NCBI GenBank assembly: GCA_900545655.1
Contig: UQZY01000016.1
Location: 1-41,768, forward strand
Length of the DNA stretch: 41,768 bases
From: an uncultured Oscillospiraceae bacterium
Lineage (GTDB): Bacteria; Bacillota; Clostridia; Oscillospirales; Acutalibacteraceae
Direction of reading: 5' to 3'
The notes beneath the pieces were generated by a model. That model was not told the origin of the DNA, ran no database searches, and saw only the letters and a program-made list of their open reading frames with translations. How positions within the stretch are numbered: the first letter of the stretch is position 1; the number at the start of each line of letters is the position of its first letter. Shown piece after piece: positions 8,280-17,715 of the stretch. Position numbers and translations under genes: made by a program.

Positions 8280-9443
8280 TTAATCTCCTTTTGCAGTCGA
8301 AAATTTCACAGTGCCATCTCTATGAAATTCGGCTCCATATGTACTTCTCAACGCATCCTTAATATCATTTTTATAGCCATCACTTGGGAAAACAGGATGT
8401 TCGTCTAAGTCTGCATATATTGTTTTGAGATAAAGCGGATTGTCGTGTTTATACTTGTTGTAGATGTATTTGGCAATATCTTTTATAAAATAACAATCTT
8501 CATCTGTTGGGGAATCAACAACCCCGTCACCGTTTAAATCAAGTTGGAGTTGAAGCTCATTGCCGTGGGTATTTTTTAAAGAGGATTTATCGCCAAAAGT
8601 TTTCCAAGCAACTTTTTTCATCAAAACAAAACCTTTAATATTTGTACAGCAATGAATTAAATCATACAACAGACCATTTGTTTGAGTATAGAATGAAAAT
8701 GACGCAATATACTGATTGTTAGTTTTAAAGTGAGTGCTACTTTGTATAATTGATATTATAGAAGCTCTAAGTTGTTCTTTATCCTTAGCCATTTCAATTA
8801 CTTCGTGTATGTCATTTTTTTGATATGATTTCTGATATCTTTGTATAACAGCAGATTTTTTTGCTTGCGCAACGCCACGTTTAGTATCAGATATCATATG
8901 ATTAATAATAACCTCACCCCATCGATTCAAGAACGGAGATATTGTTTCCCAATTCAAAGAAACATTGTACGGGTCATAGACAAGCAGGGTGTTATGCTGT
9001 GCAGTGAAGGATTTATAATCAAGATGACTTAAAAATGCATCACAATCTTCCTGACTATATGAAACAATCATGTTGCTTTCAAGATTAATTTCCGCAATCT
9101 TATCTTTTAACAATTGAATTCGATCTTGATTAATATCATTAAAAATTACAACAGCTTCTTTAGAAGGATAATTTTTGATTATTTCGTTTAACTTTTTAAC
9201 AACTCGAAGTGCTGTTCCATCAATAATTTCACCACTTAACGAATCACGATAAACCCCACTATTGCACATGCAATCAATATAGATGACTCCTTTTGAGCCA
9301 TTACGACCGTCTTTCCCATTATAACCGAGAATTTTTCGAGCCCATTCATCGACATATCTTTCAATAAGCTCAAACTTTTTTATAGTGTGTGGTTTAGCTT
9401 CTGTAATAATGTCTGTATCCATCTGTTTTGACACATAGCTCAC
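8280..9443 (-). CDS. Three-Cys-motif partner protein TcmP
   Basis: This 387-residue protein matches the TcmP family, named for occurring beside three-Cys-motif (DUF5131) proteins. YIDCMCNSGVY (55-65), FNDINQ (101-106) and LVYDPYN (154-160) resemble motifs I, II and IV of Rossmann-fold methyltransferases, so a SAM-dependent activity is possible but unproven. The open frame begins at a GTG at 9443 that overlaps the GGAGGTG ribosome site. The GTG at 9434, six bases after that site, is the more likely true start. It begins 14-23 nt after the res stop codon. Confidence 0.8.
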   Translation of the reverse strand: MSYVSKQMDTDIITEAKPHTIKKFELIERYVDEWARKILGYNGKDGRNGSKGVIYIDCMCNSGVYRDSLSGEIIDGTALRVVKKLNEIIKNYPSKEAVVIFNDINQDRIQLLKDKIAEINLESNMIVSYSQEDCDAFLSHLDYKSFTAQHNTLLVYDPYNVSLNWETISPFLNRWGEVIINHMISDTKRGVAQAKKSAVIQRYQKSYQKNDIHEVIEMAKDKEQLRASIISIIQSSTHFKTNNQYIASFSFYTQTNGLLYDLIHCCTNIKGFVLMKKVAWKTFGDKSSLKNTHGNELQLQLDLNGDGVVDSPTDEDCYFIKDIAKYIYNKYKHDNPLYLKTIYADLDEHPVFPSDGYKNDIKDALRSTYGAEFHRDGTVKFSTAKGD

Positions 9444-9456
9444 CTCCAGTTATTTC

Positions 9457-12249
9457 TTACTCGAATGTTCCATCCGTATCAAAAATATGGTCGAACTCAT
9501 CGCTGTTCTGTGCTTTTAGCACTTTATCTCTGATAGCACCTTTGGCAAGATCCAGTCTCTTAAAACGAGTTTTACCTGCCGAATTCTTGCCCTGACGGAT
9601 TATTTGTATACGACCGATGCGGATTTCTTCTGCCGCATACTTGGCAAATCCCTTTGCCTTTGCGAGGTTGTCCTTAAAGTCAGGATTGTGTGGTTCTAAA
9701 ATGTCAATTACATATCCAAGTATAGAATCTTTGCGAACAATAATAAAATCAGGATATGCTGGTTTAATTTCATTTTCTATTTCATATGGAATGCATAGTG
9801 ACCAAGAACTTCTTGGAGGATTTCTGATCCAACATACAAAATCGTCAGATTTCATCTCTTCCTTTAACACTCCTTGTTCCCATCCATTAAGTTTGATTTT
9901 TGCAAGACCATTTTCGTCAGCGAACAGATGATTATCATATTCCTCGCCGCCATCTTCCAATCGTACACTAATAGTTTCAGGTAATGAGAAATTGTGCTTA
10001 CTTACAGTGTCGGAATCCGAAACAATACTATCATATTGCTTTTTGCAGCGATCATCTTTGGAAACAACATACTTACGATAGCGATCGTTTAGTTCATGAA
10101 ATTTCTTTTCTGCATAGCGATTAAGTTTTGAAACGCAATCATCATCTGCGGCAAATAGAATACAATCGACCTTATATTGTGATGGATTTTCCAAATCGGC
10201 ATATTTTCGACCGTATTTATACGGAAAACCATATGCACCAAGTCTGGCGTCTGCAGCACGAAGTTGACGATCCAAATCACTATCAGATGCAGTAAATAAA
10301 CTATGTACAAGTCCATTGTCAAGAGATTCACCAAAAACATCGAAAATGCGAACAGACAGCTTGAATGACAGTACGTTTTTTGCAAGTTGATCATATTCGC
10401 CTCTTTTGTGAAGATCTTCGATGTAACTATGCATCATTGCGATAACTTCAGAATCCATTTCTTCCTTAGCATTCGGACAAATATTGTATTGTGTTAGCAA
10501 AGTTGTGAGATTTAGCAACGATTTAAGATAATTGTTAATTCTTACATTTCGTACAATATAGGTTAAATAACCTTGTTCGTTAATAAACTTAGTAATACCC
10601 TCACGGTCAATCTCTATTGATATTTCCGTTTGTTTGACATCATCAATCTGTTCATCTAAATTCACTGATGTTGAAGTTTGATGTATAGCAGGAACTGTAT
10701 CAGCAGGTTGTTGAGGACAGCTTTCCTGTGCTTCTTTCGGATCAGAATTCGTTGTATATCCTGCCGAAGAATCTTTAGATATTGTAGGCTGTTCAGCCGT
10801 AGGTAGTGTAAAAATATTAAGTTGATCAGGATTTTCTTCAGTATTTCTTTTTGATCTTGAAGCCGTATGTACGGTCCAAGGTACATAGACCTGGTTTTCT
10901 AATGACTCATCGTCTATGACAGTAGGTATTTCTCCTCCTTCTGTGCTTTGTAGTTCATCAATTACTTGTTTAACGGTATCAACATTGAAATAAGGCAAAT
11001 ACAAACGAACATCATTGAGTGAATCATCTACCATAATGTGGCACTGAAGCGGTGTACGCACCATTCGACCGAGCAGTTGTGCAATATAGGTAGCATCCTC
11101 TGCGTGACGGAAAGACATCATAGTTTCTGCTCTTGGACAATCCCAACCAGTAGAAAGATTTTCTTTAAATAGAACAACCTTGATACGCCTGTCGTCCGTA
11201 ATATCGGCAGGGTCAATATGTGGAACATTCAATCCATTAATTGTCAGTGTTCCTGTAGATCCAAATGTATGCACTACTTCGTTCTCACTGAATTTTGTAT
11301 TAAGGCGTTCCTCAATTTTCGCAATCACATCGTCTAAATTTGTATCCGAAACAGCCTTGCCGGTACCTGCCAGTACTTGAATGACAAAAACGGGATTTAC
11401 ATTTGCATAATGCTGTTCATAAGTATATTGATACCAATGCTCGCACTTGTTTTTCCATTCATCTGTTGCCGCTTGCAAAACAGCCATATCATTATGCTTT
11501 TCGGGATCATCGGGATATGTGATAACAATTCTATCTTTTAACAAACCTGACGCACGTACTTCATTGGCTGAAATAATACATTTCTGAAGTGTTGAGTTTG
11601 TATCACCGACCAAAGCATTAAATCTTGCTGCAGTCGCGCTAATACCGATAACTAATGGCATTGGAGGTAGTTTTATGTCGGTGCTGCCTTTCAAAAATCG
11701 TTGCATAATAGAAGTAGCTCTACCAGCTTCACGACCTTGCATGCCACGATGCGCCTCATCAATAATAAAATACAAGCGGTCAGACTTTTCCCGTACAGTA
11801 TTTGCGAGTGTTTCCCAAATCGTATACTGGCGTGTATCAGAATGATGAACAAGATTAGCCGCCTTACCAAGTTTTTGCGTGTTCAAAAAGTAAATATGTC
11901 CATCATCTAACATTTCTTGATCAAAAGAAGAATCATCAATTGTTACACACTGTCCGAAGCGGATTTTATCGGCTTTGAGATCAATTTTCTGCTTGGATTG
12001 CTCGTTCAAAGCTGGGGAATCTGAGAGCCATACAAAGATGGCTTCAGGCTGTTCGGCATACTGATCAGTACCGTAATACACATCTTCAATAAAAGAGGCC
12101 ATAATAATTGTCTTTCCTGCACCGGTAGGTGCTTGCAAAGAAATTACCTGCGGAGTATGCGTTCTACGATAACTCCCCAACGCCTCTGCTGTTTTCATAC
12201 GAAGTTCTGCTGTAGCTCTTTTTTGAAAGGGAAATAATTCAACTTTCAT
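9457..12249 (-). CDS. Type III restriction enzyme Res subunit (DEAD/DEAH helicase-nuclease)
   Basis: This 930-residue protein has a superfamily 2 translocase core: Walker A APTGAGKT (40-47), DEAH (164-167), and motif V/VI around NLSTGWDCPRAETMMSFRH and QLLGRMVRTPL. A variable linker (about 480-560, rich in Ser, Thr and Gln) leads to the C-terminal domain. A PD-(D/E)xK-like nuclease segment is at 833-854, with D834 and D849. The expected lysine position reads leucine (DIL, then EPH), so the nuclease is either a variant or needs testing. It would cleave DNA lacking the methylation set by Mod. It overlaps mod by 4 nt (ATGA). Confidence 0.88.
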   Translation of the reverse strand: MKVELFPFQKRATAELRMKTAEALGSYRRTHTPQVISLQAPTGAGKTIIMASFIEDVYYGTDQYAEQPEAIFVWLSDSPALNEQSKQKIDLKADKIRFGQCVTIDDSSFDQEMLDDGHIYFLNTQKLGKAANLVHHSDTRQYTIWETLANTVREKSDRLYFIIDEAHRGMQGREAGRATSIMQRFLKGSTDIKLPPMPLVIGISATAARFNALVGDTNSTLQKCIISANEVRASGLLKDRIVITYPDDPEKHNDMAVLQAATDEWKNKCEHWYQYTYEQHYANVNPVFVIQVLAGTGKAVSDTNLDDVIAKIEERLNTKFSENEVVHTFGSTGTLTINGLNVPHIDPADITDDRRIKVVLFKENLSTGWDCPRAETMMSFRHAEDATYIAQLLGRMVRTPLQCHIMVDDSLNDVRLYLPYFNVDTVKQVIDELQSTEGGEIPTVIDDESLENQVYVPWTVHTASRSKRNTEENPDQLNIFTLPTAEQPTISKDSSAGYTTNSDPKEAQESCPQQPADTVPAIHQTSTSVNLDEQIDDVKQTEISIEIDREGITKFINEQGYLTYIVRNVRINNYLKSLLNLTTLLTQYNICPNAKEEMDSEVIAMMHSYIEDLHKRGEYDQLAKNVLSFKLSVRIFDVFGESLDNGLVHSLFTASDSDLDRQLRAADARLGAYGFPYKYGRKYADLENPSQYKVDCILFAADDDCVSKLNRYAEKKFHELNDRYRKYVVSKDDRCKKQYDSIVSDSDTVSKHNFSLPETISVRLEDGGEEYDNHLFADENGLAKIKLNGWEQGVLKEEMKSDDFVCWIRNPPRSSWSLCIPYEIENEIKPAYPDFIIVRKDSILGYVIDILEPHNPDFKDNLAKAKGFAKYAAEEIRIGRIQIIRQGKNSAGKTRFKRLDLAKGAIRDKVLKAQNSDEFDHIFDTDGTFE

Positions 12250-14333
12250 TTCTTGTCCCTCCCTGTATTGATTCTAAAATTATCTAAGTAATCTCTGTAT
12301 AACTGATATGTACGTTCAACTTTAAGCGATTTTGCCATTGCGCAATAACCAGCCTCATAGTCTGTAACAATAAATACGGTCTGCACTTCCGGATGTTCGG
12401 AAAGCATAGTCTCTAACTCGCCGAATGCACTTTCTTCGGTCAGTACAGCAAAATGGTTATCCGGCAAGAATAAAATACTCGGAATTTTGCTTTCAATAAC
12501 CGGACATTTTCCTATAGCACCGGCTTTCATCCAAAGTGTTGGAAGCATTTCTTTAAACTGTCGACCAAGAGCAACAGCATTTTTATCGAGAAAACCAAGT
12601 TTGAAGAATGCGGCATTTGCTTTGAAGCCATCTGACATCGGAATATCGCTGCCGATATAATTGCCTTTGAGTGGCTCGCCGTTTACATCGTGTCCTTCAA
12701 TGGAGCAAACAGTACGAGGCCAAGTGACATATCGAGCAATGCCGAGCTTGTCCCATTCTTCATCACCAGGATGATAACCTTGTTCGGTAAGTGCTTTTGC
12801 TTCATCAGCAGAAACTTCGTTATTAGTAACCATAATGCAACGTCGGTGACCACCATCCTCTGCGTTAAGAAGATTAACAGCGTGAAGTGTTGTGCCTGAG
12901 CCAGCAAAGAAGTCTACAATCAAAGCATTGGGCTTATTTGAAACAAAAAACCAGAGTGTATCTTGGGTTGCGTATAGAGATTTTGGAAATGAAAACCTTT
13001 TTTCATGGAATATACCATTTATCAATGAAGAACCTTGATCACTTGCGCTGTGACACGACTTGTTCCATACGGAAAGAGGTTTTACTTGTGAGTCTCCACT
13101 TATAATAGCTGAACCATCTTTATCATACCCTGTGATTTGTAATTTTCCACTTTCAATCTGCTTTATTATCCCACTTGAAAGATATGAAATTGTTCTTTTT
13201 TCATTAGACTGCCAGTTTCCGAATTTTACATAACCTTTATTCAATAAAGATAGAAATGTGTCCTGTGATAGTTGCCATGTCCTTTCATCATCTTTTTGTC
13301 CGAGAGGGAAGGCAACCATTTGCCCATCCGGGACTATGATTGTATTCCTGTCTTGTTCAAGATTCAACGAAGCGCCAGTTGAAATAAATTTACCAGTGTT
13401 TTTATCAAAAAATATCGGATAAAAAAGATTAGGGCGTTCAAATCTTCTGCTGTTAGAGCCTGAACGTTGTAAACTTGCCCACCTTATGCATTCTGATTTT
13501 GAGCTATCAGATCGCAACATATCACTTTTTCCAAGATTAATTGTAGCTTTACCGATGAACACATAATAAATGTACTCCTCAGCACGAGAAAAGAGTGAGC
13601 CTCGTGAAACACCTTTTGGGTTTATTATATCAGTAACCATTTGAATGTTTGCACTAGGAAACATTTCTTCAAGCAGGCACCCTAAGTGTAAATATTCTTT
13701 TTCATCAATGGTGACAATCAATACGGAATCTTTCGGGTTAAGCAGCTTCTTGGCAAGTTTCAAGCGCTTCTGCATCATAGAAAGCCACTTGCTGTGACGG
13801 TAAGTATCTGAGCTGTCAACATAGTCATTATTATATTTCCAGTCTTTTGCTCCGGTGTTGTAGGGGGGGTCAATATAGATACAATCAACCTTACCGGCAT
13901 ATAGGTATTCTAAAAGTTGAAGAGCGTGATAATTATCAGCTTCAATCAGCGTGTGCCATAGATCACTATCTGGAGCATTGCATACACTATCCAATGGCTT
14001 TAAATAGGGGTAAATTGGTTCGCCGAATTCGGCTATGCACACTAACTCGTCCACGGGAACACTAATAACTTCTGCATCTTCTCTGTGTAGGCAGGAAGCT
14101 ACACCATCTGTGATAGACAAAACTTTATAGATATCATTGACTTTTCCAGTGCGTTTTGCTACCGTTGCTCCGACCTTTACAGGAACATCATAAAGTGGTG
14201 TACATTCTGGCAGATGTTCTTCAAATACGAGCCCGAATTTCTTCTGCTTTGCCATTTTATCTACTTCGTGCTGTATACGTTCACGTAGTTCTTTATCTTG
14301 TATTTGACTGATTAAATCATTAATTGCAGCCAT
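12246..14333 (-). CDS. Type III DNA adenine methyltransferase Mod subunit
   Basis: This 695-residue protein has beta-class N6-adenine methyltransferase order: catalytic DPPY (155-158) comes before the SAM-binding DFFAGSGTT (474-482). The long region between them (about 230-440) should hold the target recognition domain. It would methylate one strand of an asymmetric site and give the Mod-Res complex its specificity. A run of seven C residues on the coding strand falls exactly within the DPPY codons (13863-13869). The ATG overlaps the stop of the upstream HEPN-like gene by one base. Confidence 0.9.
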   Translation of the reverse strand: MAAINDLISQIQDKELRERIQHEVDKMAKQKKFGLVFEEHLPECTPLYDVPVKVGATVAKRTGKVNDIYKVLSITDGVASCLHREDAEVISVPVDELVCIAEFGEPIYPYLKPLDSVCNAPDSDLWHTLIEADNYHALQLLEYLYAGKVDCIYIDPPYNTGAKDWKYNNDYVDSSDTYRHSKWLSMMQKRLKLAKKLLNPKDSVLIVTIDEKEYLHLGCLLEEMFPSANIQMVTDIINPKGVSRGSLFSRAEEYIYYVFIGKATINLGKSDMLRSDSSKSECIRWASLQRSGSNSRRFERPNLFYPIFFDKNTGKFISTGASLNLEQDRNTIIVPDGQMVAFPLGQKDDERTWQLSQDTFLSLLNKGYVKFGNWQSNEKRTISYLSSGIIKQIESGKLQITGYDKDGSAIISGDSQVKPLSVWNKSCHSASDQGSSLINGIFHEKRFSFPKSLYATQDTLWFFVSNKPNALIVDFFAGSGTTLHAVNLLNAEDGGHRRCIMVTNNEVSADEAKALTEQGYHPGDEEWDKLGIARYVTWPRTVCSIEGHDVNGEPLKGNYIGSDIPMSDGFKANAAFFKLGFLDKNAVALGRQFKEMLPTLWMKAGAIGKCPVIESKIPSILFLPDNHFAVLTEESAFGELETMLSEHPEVQTVFIVTDYEAGYCAMAKSLKVERTYQLYRDYLDNFRINTGRDKK

Positions 14334-15625
14334 TATGTTTCCTCCAAATTCAAACTTTTTATTGGACCGATATGCGGCATTAATCCATCCTTTGTATAAT
14401 CAATTTTTTGAAGATTATACAAAAGTTCATTAAGATAGGAAAGAATAATAATGTTGTCATAGCACAAATATGCAAGATCCAACAGATACATTTCAACATT
14501 ATTTTCTTTTCCATTGTATTTGTCTCTAAACGTAATTTTTTGTGATGTTACATCATATTCATAATCGAAATGATCAATAGCATTTCGCACATTACGATCA
14601 ATGTGAATCGGCTTTGTAAATACCTCTCCGTCACACAAAGCTTTCGCTTTTTTACCTTTTGGCAGATTCCTAAAACTTTTAAGGTCTTTAAATTCGGAAT
14701 TATCAGAAAATTCGTCTATGTTTCCACGGTGCTGTAAATTGTTTAGAGCAACAGGAATATCAATCAGCTCTAAAATCAATTCATAAGTATTTGCATAGAA
14801 TGTTTTTAATTTCGAAAAGCTTACCGTAGATATTCCATAAGTATTCTTATCGATACTATCTCGTTTATCACTCAAACACAACATTACTACCGGAATAAAA
14901 GCTTCAAACATATCACAGAGGTCTGAAGTGATATTTAAGATTTTTTTAGTCTCCCTATTAAAGTATTCTTTCCCGCCTAATAACATGATCAAATTATCGA
15001 CTGATGAAAAAGAACCGCTTCGCACCATTCTCAAGATTGCCTGACTACAATCAGTAAACTCTTTAAATGATACATCTGGCAAAATAGTATTTAGATGGAT
15101 CACTAACAGTTGATGCAAAGACATTGATGCATCAAGAGGATTTTTAATAACATACGCTTCAGAAATCTTCAATAATGGTGATTGGAGATATTCAATGTTC
15201 CCATTGAAATACATTGAATAAAACGCAGATATTCTGGGGAATAATTTGCTTTTGAATCCAATAAATCGTCCTATTTGCTGCGTGTACTTTTCATAATCAT
15301 CATGTCCCATTATCTGCATAGCCATCATAAATGGACTGAACCCGCTACTAATCAATGAGTTTATTGATTCATACTTCGTAATTTTTCGATGCGGCAATTC
15401 AACTGAAAAGTCTGCAAAAAAATCAATATCCTCGGTCCTGCATTCCTGATCTTTAGCGCCATTTATTTCAAATTTATGTTCGTCTACAATTTTACGAATA
15501 CCATTTATTCTACCTTTGCATTTGGGACAGCAAATATCAAATGGAATATCAAAATATCCCATCTGAAAACGCAATAAAATCTTTGTGCCACAATAATTAC
15601 ATTTCACCAAACGTCCATCTACCAT
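14333..15625 (-). CDS. Zinc-ribbon protein with HEPN-like RNxxxH motif
   Basis: This 430-residue protein matches no family I can name with confidence. The N terminus has a zinc-ribbon pattern (C9-x2-C12 and C33-x2-C36). The middle (about 100-290) is helical. Near the C terminus R347-N348-A-I-D-H352 fits the R-x4-H ribonuclease motif of HEPN domains and lies in a helical context. If real, it could act as a toxin-like RNase or a sensor linked to restriction. It is the first gene of the operon and its stop overlaps the mod start (TAATG), which ties its expression to the methyltransferase. Its ribosome site is weak (GCGAGATG). Confidence 0.6.
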   Translation of the reverse strand: MVDGRLVKCNYCGTKILLRFQMGYFDIPFDICCPKCKGRINGIRKIVDEHKFEINGAKDQECRTEDIDFFADFSVELPHRKITKYESINSLISSGFSPFMMAMQIMGHDDYEKYTQQIGRFIGFKSKLFPRISAFYSMYFNGNIEYLQSPLLKISEAYVIKNPLDASMSLHQLLVIHLNTILPDVSFKEFTDCSQAILRMVRSGSFSSVDNLIMLLGGKEYFNRETKKILNITSDLCDMFEAFIPVVMLCLSDKRDSIDKNTYGISTVSFSKLKTFYANTYELILELIDIPVALNNLQHRGNIDEFSDNSEFKDLKSFRNLPKGKKAKALCDGEVFTKPIHIDRNVRNAIDHFDYEYDVTSQKITFRDKYNGKENNVEMYLLDLAYLCYDNIIILSYLNELLYNLQKIDYTKDGLMPHIGPIKSLNLEET

Positions 15626-15751
15626 AAAATCATCTCGCTTAAATTTGGTAAAGGTCAGCTAATATTTGCTACTGCTGTTACTCAACCATATCTGTTTAAA
15701 TTTATTAGGTTTAACTTTTACGTTGTTTTTAATGCCTTTTCGCTTTCCAAA

Positions 15752-17050
15752 CTATTCAGCTGCAATATTTTCTATTGCGTACAGCGGCAGATTCAAAAGC
15801 CAATCTTCCTTCTTATAATCAGCCATTGAAGTACGAACAGACAATTCAGGTTCAAACCTCTCTCGATAGGTTTTAAGACTCTTTGCTCTCAGGTTTGTTT
15901 CGGCTTTTACTTCAATAGGAACAATCTGTTCACCGGTATCAACGACAAAATCAATTTCGCAAGAGCCTCTGTCATTGGTGTAATAGTAAATGCCTAAATC
16001 TTCAATCGTTTTTAATTGCTGGCAAACATATTGCTCGGTCAAAGCTCCTTTGAATTCAACGAAAAGGTCATCACCGTCAAGCAGTGTACGCTGACGAAGA
16101 CCTGTCATACATCCGAGGAGTCCCACATCGACTATGAAAAGTTTGAATGCTTTCAAATCCTCATAAGCTTTCAACGGAATGCCTGCCGCATTCACACGAC
16201 TGACTTTGTGCACAAGTCCGCAATCGGAAAGCCACATAATCGCAGTTTCATATTCTCTTGCTCTGCCGCCTTCACGGACAAGACCATAAATAAACTTCTT
16301 ATTTTCTCTTGCGAGCTGCGACGGAATACTGTTCCAAAGCATACGGATTTTCGGGACAATCTCGTTCGGTGCGTGTTTTGAAAAGTCTTGTTCGTATGCT
16401 GCAAGTATTCTTTTCTGAATCGCACGAACCTCATTGAAATCTTTACTTTCGGCAAAACTTTGAACTGCTTCCGGCATACCGCCGACAAAATAGTAGTGTT
16501 TCAATGCGTCAATATATGTTTGCTTAAAGCTTGTGATCATTTCATAATCCTGCTTTTTCAAAAGCTCTGCAAAGCGTTCATTGCCTGTTGCCATTAAAAA
16601 CTCACTGAAAGAGAGAGGATAGAGCTTTAAGAAATCAACCTTGCCGACAGGAAATGAGGTGCCCTGATGTAAAGCAATTCCCAAAAGAGAACCGGCGCAT
16701 ACAATGTGATACTGCGGGGCGTTCTCATAAAAATATTTAAGAGAAGCAAGTGCTCTCGGAACTTCTTGAACCTCGTCAAAAATCAGCAGGGTGTTTTCAG
16801 GATTGATTTTGCGTCCGGCATACAATTCCAGTCCCATAATCAGGCGGTCTGTATCCAAGTCTGCTGAAAACAAATCCGCCATTCTTGAATTGGAATCGAA
16901 GTTGATATATACAGTATCCGCGTAAGCTTGTTCACCGAACTCCTTCATCAGCCAAGTCTTGCCGACCTGTCTTGCACCTTCAATAATCAACGGCTTGCGG
17001 CGCTTACTGTTTTTCCATTTATATAATTTTTCAATCGCAATTCGGTACAT
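15752..17050 (-). CDS. AAA_14/DUF4143 family ATPase
   Basis: This 432-residue protein has an AAA_14 N-terminal ATPase domain with Walker A GARQVGKT (25-32) and Walker B LLIFDEVQ (88-95), and a C-terminal DUF4143 domain (about 210-420) with the conserved FKGALTEQYVCQQL and EIDFVVD segments, the latter nuclease-like (EIDF...EVKAE). The family's cellular role is unknown; similar genes are often present in several copies in gut Firmicutes. A GGAGGTG site precedes the ATG. Two copies of a 33-bp repeat lie 55-110 bp upstream. A deleted relative is at 25597-26045. Confidence 0.9.
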   Translation of the reverse strand: MYRIAIEKLYKWKNSKRRKPLIIEGARQVGKTWLMKEFGEQAYADTVYINFDSNSRMADLFSADLDTDRLIMGLELYAGRKINPENTLLIFDEVQEVPRALASLKYFYENAPQYHIVCAGSLLGIALHQGTSFPVGKVDFLKLYPLSFSEFLMATGNERFAELLKKQDYEMITSFKQTYIDALKHYYFVGGMPEAVQSFAESKDFNEVRAIQKRILAAYEQDFSKHAPNEIVPKIRMLWNSIPSQLARENKKFIYGLVREGGRAREYETAIMWLSDCGLVHKVSRVNAAGIPLKAYEDLKAFKLFIVDVGLLGCMTGLRQRTLLDGDDLFVEFKGALTEQYVCQQLKTIEDLGIYYYTNDRGSCEIDFVVDTGEQIVPIEVKAETNLRAKSLKTYRERFEPELSVRTSMADYKKEDWLLNLPLYAIENIAAE

Positions 17051-17104
17051 ACTGCACCTCCATATTATAAATCAGTATTAGTATATCACTATATGCCAAA
17101 AAAT

Positions 17105-17160
17105 GCAACGATTATTTGAGCAATAAGTCCGGTTTTTACAGCGAACTTAGTGAAAATGCT
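17105..17160. repeat. 33-bp imperfect tandem repeat upstream of the DUF4143 gene
   Basis: gcaacga (17105) and acagcga (17138) begin two successive 33-bp units ending in a T5 run. Related units with the same spacing lie upstream of the DUF4143 pseudogene (26101-26186) and at 19765-19810. A binding-site role is likely because the repeat keeps its position relative to the ATPase start. Confidence 0.45.
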
Positions 17161-17204
17161 CTTGCTTTATTAATTATGTTATTCTAAAGTATCATCTCAA
17201 AGTT

Positions 17205-17229
17205 CCAAAGTATCAATTTGATACTTTGG
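17205..17229. promoter_or_regulatory. Palindrome with AAAGTATCA half-sites
   Basis: CCAAAGTATCA (17205-17215) and TGATACTTTGG (17219-17229) form an 11-bp inverted repeat with a 3-nt centre. A third half-site AAAGTATCA lies at 17186-17194. It sits in the gap between the tnpV end and the DUF4143 promoter region. It is more like an operator than a terminator because no T-run follows. The remainder of 17230-17325 shows nothing further. Confidence 0.4.
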
Positions 17230-17325
17230 GATAGCTATGAAAAATAAAAAATCAGTGCCAACGATGAATCAAGTTCAAAGTAAGCACTGATTTTAACTAT
17301 ATAAGCAGATAATATGGCTTATTCG

Positions 17326-17709
17326 TTATAATTGCCTATATATGACTTCGTTATTTACTATCTCCGTTGCTCGATTACGAATATTGTTCATTTGCCGCAC
17401 CCACAACATTGCATTTTCAGCTTTGAGTTGTTCAGTTACACCTTCCTTTTCGGCGAGTTCTTTTACCAGCCGGAGAAAAAGTTGTTGCGCCTGTTCTTCG
17501 GTATCGGCAAGGTGGGAATGGAGTTTGCCGGAAGTAAGCAGATTGTAGTAAATCACTTTATGGTACTGCTTTAAGTATCGCAATCTACGCTGTCCCCATA
17601 TACCAATGGGACGGTCATCTTTTTCCGCCGGTAATGACAAGTCCGGCAAGAGATAGTCACCAATCTGTGTATAAGTACCGCCGAGTTGTTCAAATAATGT
17701 ATCAGTCAT
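17326..17709 (-). CDS. Transposon-encoded protein TnpV
   Basis: This 127-residue protein has the TnpV hallmark N terminus (DTLFEQLGGTYTQIGDYLLPDL), then WGQRRLRYLKQYHKV and a helical C terminus. TnpV proteins are small accessory products of Firmicutes transposons and conjugative elements, with unknown function. The start ATG has a GGAGG 8 nt upstream that is enclosed in a stable hairpin. A truncated homologue with a matching hairpin is at 19530-19709. Confidence 0.85.
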   Translation of the reverse strand: MTDTLFEQLGGTYTQIGDYLLPDLSLPAEKDDRPIGIWGQRRLRYLKQYHKVIYYNLLTSGKLHSHLADTEEQAQQLFLRLVKELAEKEGVTEQLKAENAMLWVRQMNNIRNRATEIVNNEVIYRQL

Positions 17710-17715
17710 AGTAAA

